From contig OMVB01000101.1 of the NCBI GenBank assembly GCA_900314395.1, forward strand, positions 1-44,254: a stretch of 44,254 nt of DNA, given 5' to 3'. The notes beneath the pieces are model-generated. The model saw only the letters and a program-made list of their open reading frames with translations. It searched no databases and was not told the origin of the DNA. Position numbers and translations under genes: made by a program. This document shows positions 8,299-15,721 of the stretch, piece by piece; the first letter of the stretch is position 1; every line of letters begins with the position of its first letter. The DNA comes from an uncultured Prevotellaceae bacterium. GTDB taxonomy: Bacteria; Bacteroidota; Bacteroidia; Bacteroidales; UBA932.

Positions 8299-9444
8299 AT
8301 GAAGATACTGATTGTCGATGACGAGCGGGCAATCCGCAATTCACTCAAAGAAATATTGATAGACGAAGGCTATCAGGCCGACGTCGCAGAAGACGGCCCC
8401 TCCGCCCTTGAAGCCGCCTCCAAAGAAAAATACGATGTCATCTTCTGCGACATCAAAATGCCCGGAATGGAAGGAACAGAAGTACTGGAAAAACTGGTAG
8501 AAGAAGGCATCGACGCAGCCGTAGTAATGATTTCCGGCCACGGAGACATCCAGACCGCAGTAGAATGCATCAAAAAAGGCGCCTTCGACTTCATCCAGAA
8601 ACCGCTGGACCTCAACCGCATACTCATCACAATTAAAAACGCCACAGACAGGGTGAAACTCGTGGCAGACAACAAGATACTAAAGAAAAAAGTATACGGC
8701 CAGGAAATGATCGGCCACTCCCCCGCCCTTTCACATATCAGGGAGATGATCGACAAAGTTGCGCCCACAGACGCCCGCGTTCTTGTTACCGGCCCCAACG
8801 GCTCAGGCAAGGAACTGGTAGCCAGGAGTTTACACCAGAAGAGCGCCCGTAGTGCAATGCCTTATATAGAGGTAAACTGCGCCGCCATTCCGTCGGAGCT
8901 CATAGAAAGCGAGCTGTTCGGCCACGAGAAAGGATCCTTCACTTCTGCCATCAAGCAGCACAAAGGAAAGTTCGAGCAGGCAGACGGCGGAACCCTGTTT
9001 CTTGACGAGGTCGGGGACATGTCCCTGGCCGCCCAGGCAAAGGTGCTGCGTGTGCTTCAGGAGAAAAAGCTCTCCCGCGTCGGCAGCGACAAAGACATTG
9101 AGGTGAACGTGCGCGTAATTGCCGCGACAAACAAGGACCTGCGCGCAGAGATTGCCGCAGGAAACTTCAGGGAAGACCTTTACCATCGTCTTAGCGTGAT
9201 AGTTATCCACGTACCTTCTCTGGACGACCGCAAGGAGGACATCCCGGAGCTCGTAAACTACTTCTCAGAGCAGATAAGCAGCGAGGCCGGCCGCCCCACC
9301 CGCGCGTTTGAGCCGGAGGCCGTCGCCCTGCTCCAGCAGCGCTCCTGGACCGGCAACATCCGTGAGCTCCGCAACGTGGTGGAGCGCCTCCTCATCCTTG
9401 GCGGCCCCACCATCACCGCCGACGACGTCAAGCTCTACGTCTAG
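8299..9444 (+). CDS. NtrC-type response regulator without a DNA-binding domain
   Basis: The 381-residue protein has a receiver domain (about 1-115) with Asp7, Asp8, phospho-acceptor Asp51 and Lys101, then a sigma-54-type AAA+ domain (about 137-370) with Walker A GPNGSGKE (165-172), Walker B LFLDEVGD (233-240) and a FREDLYHRL arginine-finger region. Two things are unusual. The sigma-54 contact loop, normally GAFTGA, reads GSFTSA at 212-217. The protein ends at residue 381 (ADDVKLYV) right after the AAA+ domain, so the Fis-type helix-turn-helix is absent. Only 27 bases separate its stop from the convergent gene, which leaves no room for a frameshifted tail. Its sensor may be the large kinase at 1426-4944. 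Confidence 0.93.
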   Translation: MKILIVDDERAIRNSLKEILIDEGYQADVAEDGPSALEAASKEKYDVIFCDIKMPGMEGTEVLEKLVEEGIDAAVVMISGHGDIQTAVECIKKGAFDFIQKPLDLNRILITIKNATDRVKLVADNKILKKKVYGQEMIGHSPALSHIREMIDKVAPTDARVLVTGPNGSGKELVARSLHQKSARSAMPYIEVNCAAIPSELIESELFGHEKGSFTSAIKQHKGKFEQADGGTLFLDEVGDMSLAAQAKVLRVLQEKKLSRVGSDKDIEVNVRVIAATNKDLRAEIAAGNFREDLYHRLSVIVIHVPSLDDRKEDIPELVNYFSEQISSEAGRPTRAFEPEAVALLQQRSWTGNIRELRNVVERLLILGGPTITADDVKLYV

Positions 9445-9471
9445 CCCCGTTCCCGAACAGATATATATAAT

Positions 9472-10017
9472 TCAGACCTTCAATTTTTTAAGGTCAAAGA
9501 ACATAAGGACTGTCTCATCGGACGTCTCCGGCGTGGCTAGCATTTGGAACCCGTTCTTTTGATAAAAGCCAACGGCCTCTTTAAGTGCATCCACAGTTAA
9601 AAAGCGACAACCAGAAATCCTGTTTTCCAACAAAGTCTGCTTGATATAATTGAGTGAAATTCTTCCGAATGATTGACCCTCATAATCTTTAGACACTGCA
9701 AGACGACCAATCTTTACTGCCGGATAAGACCGTCTGCGTTTGGCATTTGGAATTTCTCTTGAAAGTCTGTTCCAAACAGTTCTATCTGAAAGGTCCCTGT
9801 CTACCTTGTCATTTAACAAAGAAAAATAGGCAACTGTTTTCTTCGCTGCATCATCTTCAAACAAGTATGTCTCTGCAAGCAATTCCAGAGCATGATGTCT
9901 TGCGTTAGGAATCTTGTCATCCTCTTCCAGAAGAAAGTCATTCAAAAGATCCACACGACAATCGAAGGGCATAACTTGCCCGGAATTTGGCTCAAATTTT
10001 TTCAGGGTAATCGCCAT
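9472..10017 (-). CDS. GNAT-family acetyltransferase, probable toxin of a TA pair
   Basis: The 181-residue protein has a GNAT core: VKIGRLAVSKDYEGQSFG, which matches the beta4/motif A region that binds acetyl-CoA, and AVGFYQKNGF near the C terminus, a motif typical of this fold and of tRNA-acetylating toxins such as TacT and AtaT. The motif A glycine pattern is looser than the usual Q/RxxGxG/A. A 50-codon gene ends 3 bases before its ATG, the classic antitoxin-toxin order. The toxin role is inferred from family and context. Codon third positions are more AT-rich than in neighbouring housekeeping genes, which suggests transfer. Confidence 0.75.
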   Translation of the reverse strand: MAITLKKFEPNSGQVMPFDCRVDLLNDFLLEEDDKIPNARHHALELLAETYLFEDDAAKKTVAYFSLLNDKVDRDLSDRTVWNRLSREIPNAKRRRSYPAVKIGRLAVSKDYEGQSFGRISLNYIKQTLLENRISGCRFLTVDALKEAVGFYQKNGFQMLATPETSDETVLMFFDLKKLKV

Positions 10018-10020
10018 AAA

Positions 10021-10173
10021 CTAGAACTTTGCGATACTCTTACACCACTGATAGTCTTTTTGTGCCTGTGCCTTCTCCTCCTCGGAAACCGGCACGACAT
10101 TATGCACCGCTTTCTCAAAGCGATATGCATCTTCACCGGTAAGAACCGGGGTCTCTTTAATCGGTTTCGCCAT
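10021..10173 (-). CDS. small antitoxin-like protein paired with the GNAT protein
   Basis: A 50-codon ORF runs from ATG 10173 to TAG 10021-10023. The protein starts MAKPIKETPVLTGEDAYRF and ends KDYQWCKSIAKF; it is rich in charged residues, with EEEK and AQAQKD in the second half. It has no recognisable ribbon-helix-helix domain, unlike the DUF1778 antitoxins of TacT. The start region resembles small proteins with a KPIxETPxL opening found upstream of GNAT or toxin-like genes in Bacteroidota (from memory, not checked). It sits 3 bases ahead of the GNAT gene on the same strand, so translation is probably coupled. Confidence 0.7.
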   Translation of the reverse strand: MAKPIKETPVLTGEDAYRFEKAVHNVVPVSEEEKAQAQKDYQWCKSIAKF

Positions 10174-10212
10174 AACTCATCTTTAATACAGCCATTTACC
10201 ACGGCCTTGTCA

Positions 10213-10234
10213 TTTTCCGCAATATTACGGAAAA
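10213..10234. promoter_or_regulatory. inverted repeat upstream of the TA pair
   Basis: TTTTCCG at 10213-10219 and CGGAAAA at 10228-10234 form a 7-bp inverted repeat with an 8-base spacer, 40 bases upstream of the antitoxin ATG. A position between gene and probable promoter suits an autoregulatory operator. Function is inferred. Confidence 0.4.
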
Positions 10235-10252
10235 CTTTTGAAAAATGATAAT

Positions 10253-10309
10253 AAGATTTGAGTATTTGACAAATCTTAAGATTCGTAAATAATAAGATTT
10301 GTAAATCTT
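10253..10309. promoter_or_regulatory. cluster of AAGATTTG / CAAATCTT repeats upstream of the TA pair
   Basis: AAGATTTG (10253-10260) and CAAATCTT (10270-10277) form an 8-bp inverted repeat. AAGATTT (10294-10300) and AAATCTT (10303-10309) form a tight palindrome with a 2-base spacer. AAGATTCGTAAAT (10278-10290) and AAGATTTGTAAAT (10294-10306) are direct repeats differing at one base, 16 bp apart. Such a dense array in an AT-rich gap is likely an operator region, here next to a toxin-antitoxin unit. The remaining bases to 10382 show nothing recognisable. Confidence 0.4.
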
Positions 10310-10382
10310 TAGTTCACAAAATACCAGTCTTTTGGGCTTTATGCTCCTCTGGAGGCCTGACTAACGGCCACGAACAGACGAA

Positions 10383-11015
10383 CTATTTCAGGCGGATGAG
10401 GAAGAGGCCGTCGCGGAGGGGGAGGAGGACGGTCTCGACGGCTGGGTCGGAGGCGACGCGGTCGTTGAAACGGACAATGCCTTGTGTCTGCCTATCCTGA
10501 GGGACCTGGTCCTGGTAGACCTTGCCGTCCCACAGGACATCATCGGCAAGGATAAGGGAGCCGCTGTGAAGAAGGGGCAGGACAAGGTCGTAATAGTCGC
10601 AGTATTCCCGCTTGTCGGCATCCATGAAAACCAGGTCGTAGGGGCCTGTAAGGGTCTTAAGTGTCTCTTTTGCATCGCCGATGCGAAGACTGATCCTGTC
10701 GCTGACTCCGGCGCGTGAGAAACCTTCAAGGATGAGGTCTTGGAGCTCGTCGTTGACCTCCAGGGTGTCTATTCGTCCGCCTTCCGGAAGGCCGTATGCC
10801 ATGCAGACAGTAGAGTAGCCGGTGAAGCAGCCGATTTCCAGCACCCGCTGCGGCCGGAGCATTTTGACCAGCATGGTGAGCAGGGCTCCCTGAACAGGCC
10901 CGGACAGCATCTGAGGATAGTTGGTGCGGATATGCGTCTGTTTTACAAGCCACTCAAGGGCCTCTGTCTGAGGCTTGGAATGAAGCCTGAGGTATTTGTC
11001 AAGGGGCGTTTCCAT
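10383..11015 (-). CDS. O-methyltransferase (COMT-like, class I SAM-dependent)
   Basis: The 210-residue protein belongs to the catechol O-methyltransferase-like family. SAM-binding motif I is VLEIGCFTGYSTVCMA (about 57-72), followed by LEVND, the metal and substrate segment FMDADKREYCDYY, and DDVLWDGKV. The substrate is unknown; family members act on small phenolics, caffeoyl-CoA or tRNA. It is the third gene of a leftward unit, with its ATG 3 bases after the M16 peptidase stop. Confidence 0.9.
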   Translation of the reverse strand: METPLDKYLRLHSKPQTEALEWLVKQTHIRTNYPQMLSGPVQGALLTMLVKMLRPQRVLEIGCFTGYSTVCMAYGLPEGGRIDTLEVNDELQDLILEGFSRAGVSDRISLRIGDAKETLKTLTGPYDLVFMDADKREYCDYYDLVLPLLHSGSLILADDVLWDGKVYQDQVPQDRQTQGIVRFNDRVASDPAVETVLLPLRDGLFLIRLK

Positions 11016-11018
11016 CGG

Positions 11019-12290
11019 CTAAATAAAAATTAAAGAAGAATACGTTCCGGGAGAGAAAACCCTTTCCGCCATCTCCCTGAGTTCCTCTGCTGTTATAGAA
11101 CTGATCTCCTGACGCACGGCTTCGTCCGGCATAACCTCCCCGAAGGCCAGCATACTCTTTCCAAGTCCAAGGCACTCTGCTTCCCCGTTTGCCGTTGACA
11201 CTGCCATCTGCCCCAGCAATTGTTTTTTTGCCGATGCGAACGTGCGTTCCGCCATGGGATTGTCGCAGAAGCGAAGGAGCTCGCGGCGCAGCGCCCTGTC
11301 CACCTTCTCCAGGTTGGAATGCTCGCAGCCGAGCGAGATAGCCATTATTCCGGTGTCGCTGTAGGGGGTATATGAAGCCTCAACCCCGTACACCCAGCCG
11401 TGCTTTTCCCGGAGTACGTTTCCCAGAACCGAATTGGAAGCAGGCCCGGCAAGTATGTTAGCCAGCAGTCCCGCCACGAAGCGCGGCCTGCCCTCCGTAA
11501 GAGACGGGGCATATCCGCCGTACACGGCATTGGCTTCATGGTTGTCCTTCTGAACGCGGTTGTTGAAGTATTGAGGGGAGGGGGATTTCTCCGCTCGCTT
11601 CGCTCGGTCGAAATGACAAGAATTCGCTCGGTCGAAATGACAAGAATTCGCTCGGTCGAAATGACAGCATTTCACCCGGGAGGCGGCGCGAAGCAGCATC
11701 CGGACCATTTTCTCTTCCGGAAGGTCCGCCACCATGCTCAGAACCATCCGCCCGGGAAGGAAACCTCCGGAAGAATAAGCCCTAAGCTGCTCAGTAGTAA
11801 TGCCTTGGACGGAAGCCTCTGTTCCCAGTATAGGCCCCGACAAAGGATGCCCCTTGAAAAACAGTTCTTCAAAACAGTCATAGACATCATCGGCAGGAGT
11901 ATCCCTATAAGACTGAATCTCCTCTATCACGACACCCTTCTCTATCTCAATCTCATCCTCCGGAAAAGAAGGCTCGGTAGCAAGCTCCACAAGAAGCTTC
12001 AGCGCCCGCGAAAGATCCTCTTTAAGGACCGTGGCGTGAATCACAGTCTCCTCCTTTGTAGTAAAAGCGTTAAGCTCCCCGCCAAGAAGTTCCAGGCAGG
12101 AATTTATACTTTTTGCACTTCTGTGAGCCGTCCCTTTAAATATTGCATGCTCCGTAAAATGAGCGATTCCGGAGGGAAAACCGGACTCGTCCCGCGTCCC
12201 GCAGCCAATCGTAAGGGCACAATAACCCACGGCAGAACCGGCCCGCCGGACCGCATAACCTATTCCTTCCGGAGAATAACCAGTAATCAT
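11019..12290 (-). CDS. M16-family zinc metallopeptidase with a repeat-derived insertion
   Basis: The 423-residue protein is a pitrilysin/processing-peptidase-type protease. The inverted zinc motif HxxEH is HFTEH at 44-48 and the distal ligand is probably Glu124, 76 residues on in EEIQSYRDTP. The second half is the inactive M16_C domain. Residues about 207-236 consist of an 8-residue unit (CHFDRANS) repeated nearly three times and then KRAEKSPSP. This segment is encoded by the dispersed repeat at 11584-11668 and sits in the linker between the two halves, where it keeps the frame. No signal peptide is seen. It directly follows the secreted hypothetical gene (adjacent bases 12291/12290), and the O-methyltransferase follows it. 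Confidence 0.92.
   Translation of the reverse strand: MITGYSPEGIGYAVRRAGSAVGYCALTIGCGTRDESGFPSGIAHFTEHAIFKGTAHRSAKSINSCLELLGGELNAFTTKEETVIHATVLKEDLSRALKLLVELATEPSFPEDEIEIEKGVVIEEIQSYRDTPADDVYDCFEELFFKGHPLSGPILGTEASVQGITTEQLRAYSSGGFLPGRMVLSMVADLPEEKMVRMLLRAASRVKCCHFDRANSCHFDRANSCHFDRAKRAEKSPSPQYFNNRVQKDNHEANAVYGGYAPSLTEGRPRFVAGLLANILAGPASNSVLGNVLREKHGWVYGVEASYTPYSDTGIMAISLGCEHSNLEKVDRALRRELLRFCDNPMAERTFASAKKQLLGQMAVSTANGEAECLGLGKSMLAFGEVMPDEAVRQEISSITAEELREMAERVFSPGTYSSLIFI
11584..11668. repeat. dispersed palindromic repeat, copy 1, inside the M16 gene
   Basis: The element starts GATTTCTC and ends TCGAAATGACA, as at 16236 and 32334, but has a longer middle (CGCTCGCTTCGCTCGG). Its GAAATGACA end is then repeated two more times with a 24-bp period (units at 11621-11644 and 11645-11668). 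The 24-bp period and total insertion keep the M16 reading frame on the opposite strand. Confidence 0.85.
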
Positions 12291-13115
12291 CTATCTACCT
12301 TTAGCAAAGGCATTCAGGTCCTCCTTGAGAAGCCCCATGCCCGACGAACTTGAAACCTTGTGCCTCTTTTTGTAATGCAGCGTATATGAAGAGGCATCTA
12401 CCAGATAAACATAAAACGACTGTCCCGGAACAGGATTCTTAGGCCCTACGACAAAGCATATGATTGCCTGGTCCCCTGTGTAAAACGCCGCATCCAGTTC
12501 TTCCGGAAGCAATACGCGGATATTTTTTTGAATATAAGATTCTTGCGATGCAATGCCGATGATTTCAGGAGCAAGCTCCCCTTCGCAAAGGTAAATGGGC
12601 AAATCCTTTATCGCTTTCAGGGACGATTCCGCACCGCCTATGCCCGTATAGTTGCTGCGGACGGCCTTGCCGGCGGCGTACTGCAAATTGCAGAGCAGCG
12701 CCGGCAGGAGGGTGTCCTCGCGGCCTGTAAGCCCGTCGGCCGGGCAAATTGGCACCGATGCTACAGTAAGCATGGAAGGAAGTCCCTTCCGCTTATCATA
12801 CGAACCGCCTTTCACAAGATACCAGTTCCGGAGCCCTTCGGCGCCGGGGCCGACTGCCAGGAAATAGTATTTGTCGTCCTTCCTTAAGGATTCGAACTCC
12901 TCCTGACTGCAAATTTCATAGGCGGAAATCGTCCAGAAATTCTTGACAGCCTCCCTGACAGGAACATCCAGGGAATCGTTTCCCGTAAGGACCACGTAAG
13001 TTATCTTCTGGGGGAAATCGCTGATCTTCTCCTTACGCGTGTGGATTTGCAGCTGGGCAAAAGCCAGCATCGGCATAAAGAGAAAGACAATCAATATGAC
13101 GGATAGTTTCTTCAT
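12291..13115 (-). CDS. exported hypothetical protein
   Basis: The 274-residue protein has a strong signal peptide (MKKLSVILIVFLFMPMLAFA, cleavage expected before QLQIH near residue 21). No domain is recognised. The mature part has a VVLTGNDSLDVPVREAVKNFW stretch (about 41-61), which looks like an alternating helix/strand fold, and two small-residue loops such as AVGPGAEG and VVGPKNPVPG. It is the first gene of a three-gene leftward unit with the M16 peptidase and the methyltransferase, so a periplasmic function linked to peptide processing is possible but not shown. Confidence 0.8.
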   Translation of the reverse strand: MKKLSVILIVFLFMPMLAFAQLQIHTRKEKISDFPQKITYVVLTGNDSLDVPVREAVKNFWTISAYEICSQEEFESLRKDDKYYFLAVGPGAEGLRNWYLVKGGSYDKRKGLPSMLTVASVPICPADGLTGREDTLLPALLCNLQYAAGKAVRSNYTGIGGAESSLKAIKDLPIYLCEGELAPEIIGIASQESYIQKNIRVLLPEELDAAFYTGDQAIICFVVGPKNPVPGQSFYVYLVDASSYTLHYKKRHKVSSSSGMGLLKEDLNAFAKGR

Positions 13116-13122
13116 TGTTTTG

Positions 13123-13152
13123 CAAAGTTACTAGAAGATTTGGGAATTTCAA
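13123..13152 (-). promoter_or_regulatory. promoter of the hypothetical-M16-methyltransferase operon
   Basis: On the minus strand, TTG (13152-13150) and TAACTTTG (13130-13123) are 19 bp apart, matching the Bacteroidota consensus fully at the -7 box. The start codon follows 7 bases after the box, so the mRNA leader is extremely short. Confidence 0.7.
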
Positions 13153-13170
13153 TCGGGCTTACTAAATTTG
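13139..13170 (+). promoter_or_regulatory. promoter of dnaX-lptB
   Basis: TTTG at 13139-13142 and TAAATTTG at 13163-13170 are 20 bp apart, a full match to the Bacteroidota consensus. It overlaps head to head with the divergent promoter at 13123-13152. It also lies inside the longer dnaX reading frame, which supports the ATG at 13197 as the true start. Confidence 0.8.
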
Positions 13171-13196
13171 TAGACTATGTAACAAAAGTCACGCCT

Positions 13197-14930
13197 ATGT
13201 CGCAATATATAGTATCTGCTAGGAAATACCGCCCGGATTCATTTGAATCCCTGATCGGCCAGGACAATATAGCCAAAACCCTCAAGAACTCGATTCTTAG
13301 GGGCCAGCTGGCGCATGCATATCTGTTCTGCGGCCCCAGAGGTGTGGGCAAAACCAGCGCCGCACGTATTTTCGCAAAGACTATCAACTGCTCCAATCCG
13401 GGCCCGGACATGGAGCCCTGCGGTGAATGCGAGTCCTGCATTTCCTTCAAGGAAGGCCGTTCATACTGCATTCATGAGCTGGACGCCGCCTCCAACAACA
13501 GCGTGGACGACATTAAAATGCTCATCGACCAGGTGAACATTCCCCCTCAGGTTGGGAAATACAGCGTGTTTATCGTAGACGAGGTCCACATGCTCAGCCA
13601 GTCGGCCTTCAACGCCTTCCTTAAAACTCTGGAGGAACCGCCGGCACACGCCATTTTCATCCTTGCCACCACAGAGAAGCATAAGATTCTGCCAACCATC
13701 CTGAGCCGCTGCCAGACCTACGACTTCGGCCGCATCAGCGTTCCGGACATAGTCAGGAACCTGAAGGACATCGCCGCCAAGGAAAATATCACCATCGACA
13801 ACGAGTCCCTCCATGTGATTGCCCTCAAGGCCGACGGTGCCATGCGTGACGCCCTGACTATCTTCGACCAGACGGTGGCTTTCTGCGGAACGGAGGTGAA
13901 TTACGCCGATGTCCTTAAGAATCTGAACGTTCTGGATTACGACCATTGCTTCCATCTGGTGAACGATTTCCTTGCCGGAAACCATGAGGCTGCGCTGCTG
14001 CGTTTTGACGATATTCTTTCCAAGGGTTTCAACGCCCTGCACTTCGTGGGCTCGCTGAGCTCGCATTTCAGGGATTTGATTGTGGCCAAGAGCGGCGGGC
14101 TGAAGGCCCTGCTGGAGCTTCCGGATTCGCTTATTGAAAGATACCGTGAGCAGGCGGCAAAATGCAGCCTGAAGTTCCTGTACGATGCCCTGGCTATTAC
14201 TACTGCCTGCGAGGCCGGATACAAGTCCAGCATTAATCCCAGGCTGCATATTGAGTTCTGCCTGATGCGCTTGTGCGCCCTCTGCGGCGGCATGGCGGGA
14301 GCCACTGTGGCTACCCCGGCCTCACCTGCCTCCGCAGCTACCTCCGCCTCCGCAGCTATCCCCGCGCCAGAGGGCAAAGTGGTTGAAAAACTTACGCTTC
14401 CAACCACATTACCCTCCGGCTTCCCAGGGCCAACGCAAGCTGCGGAGCAGGTGAAAAAGCGCGTGGCAAAGACTCCCGGAGCCCTGTCTCTGGCTGCACT
14501 TAAGAAAGAAGACTCCGTCCAGGAAACATCGGCAGCCGCAGACAGCGCGGCAGAAGACCGCATCCCCACTGATGAGGAAGTATCCGGAAAATGGAAAGAA
14601 CTCGCGACCAAATACTCCGACAGGCCCCGCCTCTCCACCACCCTTCTTGGCGCAAGCCTCCAGTTAAGTGAGGAAGACGGCAAAAAGAAAGTCGTTTTCT
14701 TTGTCACCAACGAGGCCCAGAAAGACTGGATTCGCGAAAAACTTCTCAAGGAACTGGACAACAAACTCAGAGGCCTGCTCGGGACAAGCAGAATACTGCT
14801 GGACATCGACGTTACACCGGATGAGGCCCTGCCTCAGAAAAGTTATACCCCCAGGGAACAGGCACAGGAATTAATCCAGGCAAATCCGGAAATCCGCAAC
14901 CTGGTGTCGGACATGGGACTTGACGCATAA
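13197..14930 (+). CDS. dnaX: DNA polymerase III subunit gamma/tau
   Basis: DnaX is the clamp-loader ATPase that loads the beta sliding clamp and ties the polymerase cores together. The ATG at 13197 ([13 protein letters not shown]) is chosen over an upstream TTG because family proteins start here and a strong promoter precedes it; the product is 577 residues. It has Walker [10 protein letters not shown], the zinc-binding cysteines in [17 protein letters not shown], Walker B VDEVHML, sensor 1 in [13 protein letters not shown] and the SRC motif. An Ala/Pro/Ser-rich linker leads to a C-terminal tau-like domain. The lptB gene follows after 11 bases. Confidence 0.96.
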   Translation: MSQYIVSARKYRPDSFESLIGQDNIAKTLKNSILRGQLAHAYLFCGPRGVGKTSAARIFAKTINCSNPGPDMEPCGECESCISFKEGRSYCIHELDAASNNSVDDIKMLIDQVNIPPQVGKYSVFIVDEVHMLSQSAFNAFLKTLEEPPAHAIFILATTEKHKILPTILSRCQTYDFGRISVPDIVRNLKDIAAKENITIDNESLHVIALKADGAMRDALTIFDQTVAFCGTEVNYADVLKNLNVLDYDHCFHLVNDFLAGNHEAALLRFDDILSKGFNALHFVGSLSSHFRDLIVAKSGGLKALLELPDSLIERYREQAAKCSLKFLYDALAITTACEAGYKSSINPRLHIEFCLMRLCALCGGMAGATVATPASPASAATSASAAIPAPEGKVVEKLTLPTTLPSGFPGPTQAAEQVKKRVAKTPGALSLAALKKEDSVQETSAAADSAAEDRIPTDEEVSGKWKELATKYSDRPRLSTTLLGASLQLSEEDGKKKVVFFVTNEAQKDWIREKLLKELDNKLRGLLGTSRILLDIDVTPDEALPQKSYTPREQAQELIQANPEIRNLVSDMGLDA

Positions 14931-14941
14931 AACACTACAGA

Positions 14942-15721
14942 ATGAAACTACACTGCGAAAATCTGGTAAAGAAATACGGAGTACGCACCGTTGTAAAGGG
15001 CGTTTCCATGGAAGTTGAGCAAGGAGAAATCGTCGGATTCCTGGGGCCTAACGGCGCCGGAAAAACCACCAGTTTCTATATGATAACCGGCCAGATTACG
15101 CCAAACGAAGGCAAAGTCTTCCTTGACGACGAAGAAATCACCGGCCTGCCAATGTTCAAGCGCGCCCAGAAAGGCATCGGCTATCTGCCGCAGGAAGCAT
15201 CGGTGTTCAGGAAACTGTCGGTGGAAGACAATATAATGTCGGTTATGGAACTGTCCGACATGACAAAGGACGAGCGTCATGCCCGCCTGGAGGACTTGAT
15301 TGACGAGTTCAACCTCTCAAAGGTGCGCAAGAGCCTGGGTATCCAGCTCTCCGGTGGTGAAAGGCGCCGCTGCGAGATTGCCCGCGCCCTGGCAAAGGAC
15401 CCTAAATTCATCCTTCTGGACGAGCCGTTCGCTGGCGTAGACCCTATCGCCGTTGAAGACATCCAGTATATCATCGCCAAACTCAAATATAAAAGCATCG
15501 GCGTGATTATCACAGACCACAACGTTGGCGAGACACTGGCCATCACGGACCGTGCGTACCTCCTTTACGAAGGCACCATCCTGCAACAAGGCACTCCGGC
15601 CTCCCTTGCCGCAGACGAAGACGTCCGCACAAAGTACCTTGGCTCAGGCTTTGTCCTGAAGCGTTCCGTCTCCATCGAACGCGCCCAGCGCGAGCACGAG
15701 CAGAGGCTAGCCAATCTGTGA
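14942..15721 (+). CDS. lptB: LPS export ABC transporter ATP-binding protein LptB
   Basis: LptB powers extraction of lipopolysaccharide from the inner membrane with LptFG and LptC. The 259-residue product has Walker [10 protein letters not shown], the Q-loop region [10 protein letters not shown] diagnostic for LptB, signature [15 protein letters not shown], Walker [14 protein letters not shown] and the switch His in ITDHNV. A C-terminal extension ([19 protein letters not shown]) goes about 15 residues beyond the proteobacterial protein. Its stop overlaps the 3' end of convergent metG by 15 bases. LptF, LptG and LptC are not in the window. Confidence 0.95.
   Translation: MKLHCENLVKKYGVRTVVKGVSMEVEQGEIVGFLGPNGAGKTTSFYMITGQITPNEGKVFLDDEEITGLPMFKRAQKGIGYLPQEASVFRKLSVEDNIMSVMELSDMTKDERHARLEDLIDEFNLSKVRKSLGIQLSGGERRRCEIARALAKDPKFILLDEPFAGVDPIAVEDIQYIIAKLKYKSIGVIITDHNVGETLAITDRAYLLYEGTILQQGTPASLAADEDVRTKYLGSGFVLKRSVSIERAQREHEQRLANL

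Noticed and set aside
9308-9562. 84-codon frame at the end of the response regulator, considered as a frameshifted HTH
   Set aside because: The peptide is low-complexity (serine and proline rich), has no helix-turn-helix, and the regulator's own frame is open to its normal AAA+ end.
13140-13196. Longer start for dnaX at a TTG
   Set aside because: It would place the promoter at 13139-13170 inside the gene; the family start is [13 protein letters not shown] at 13197.
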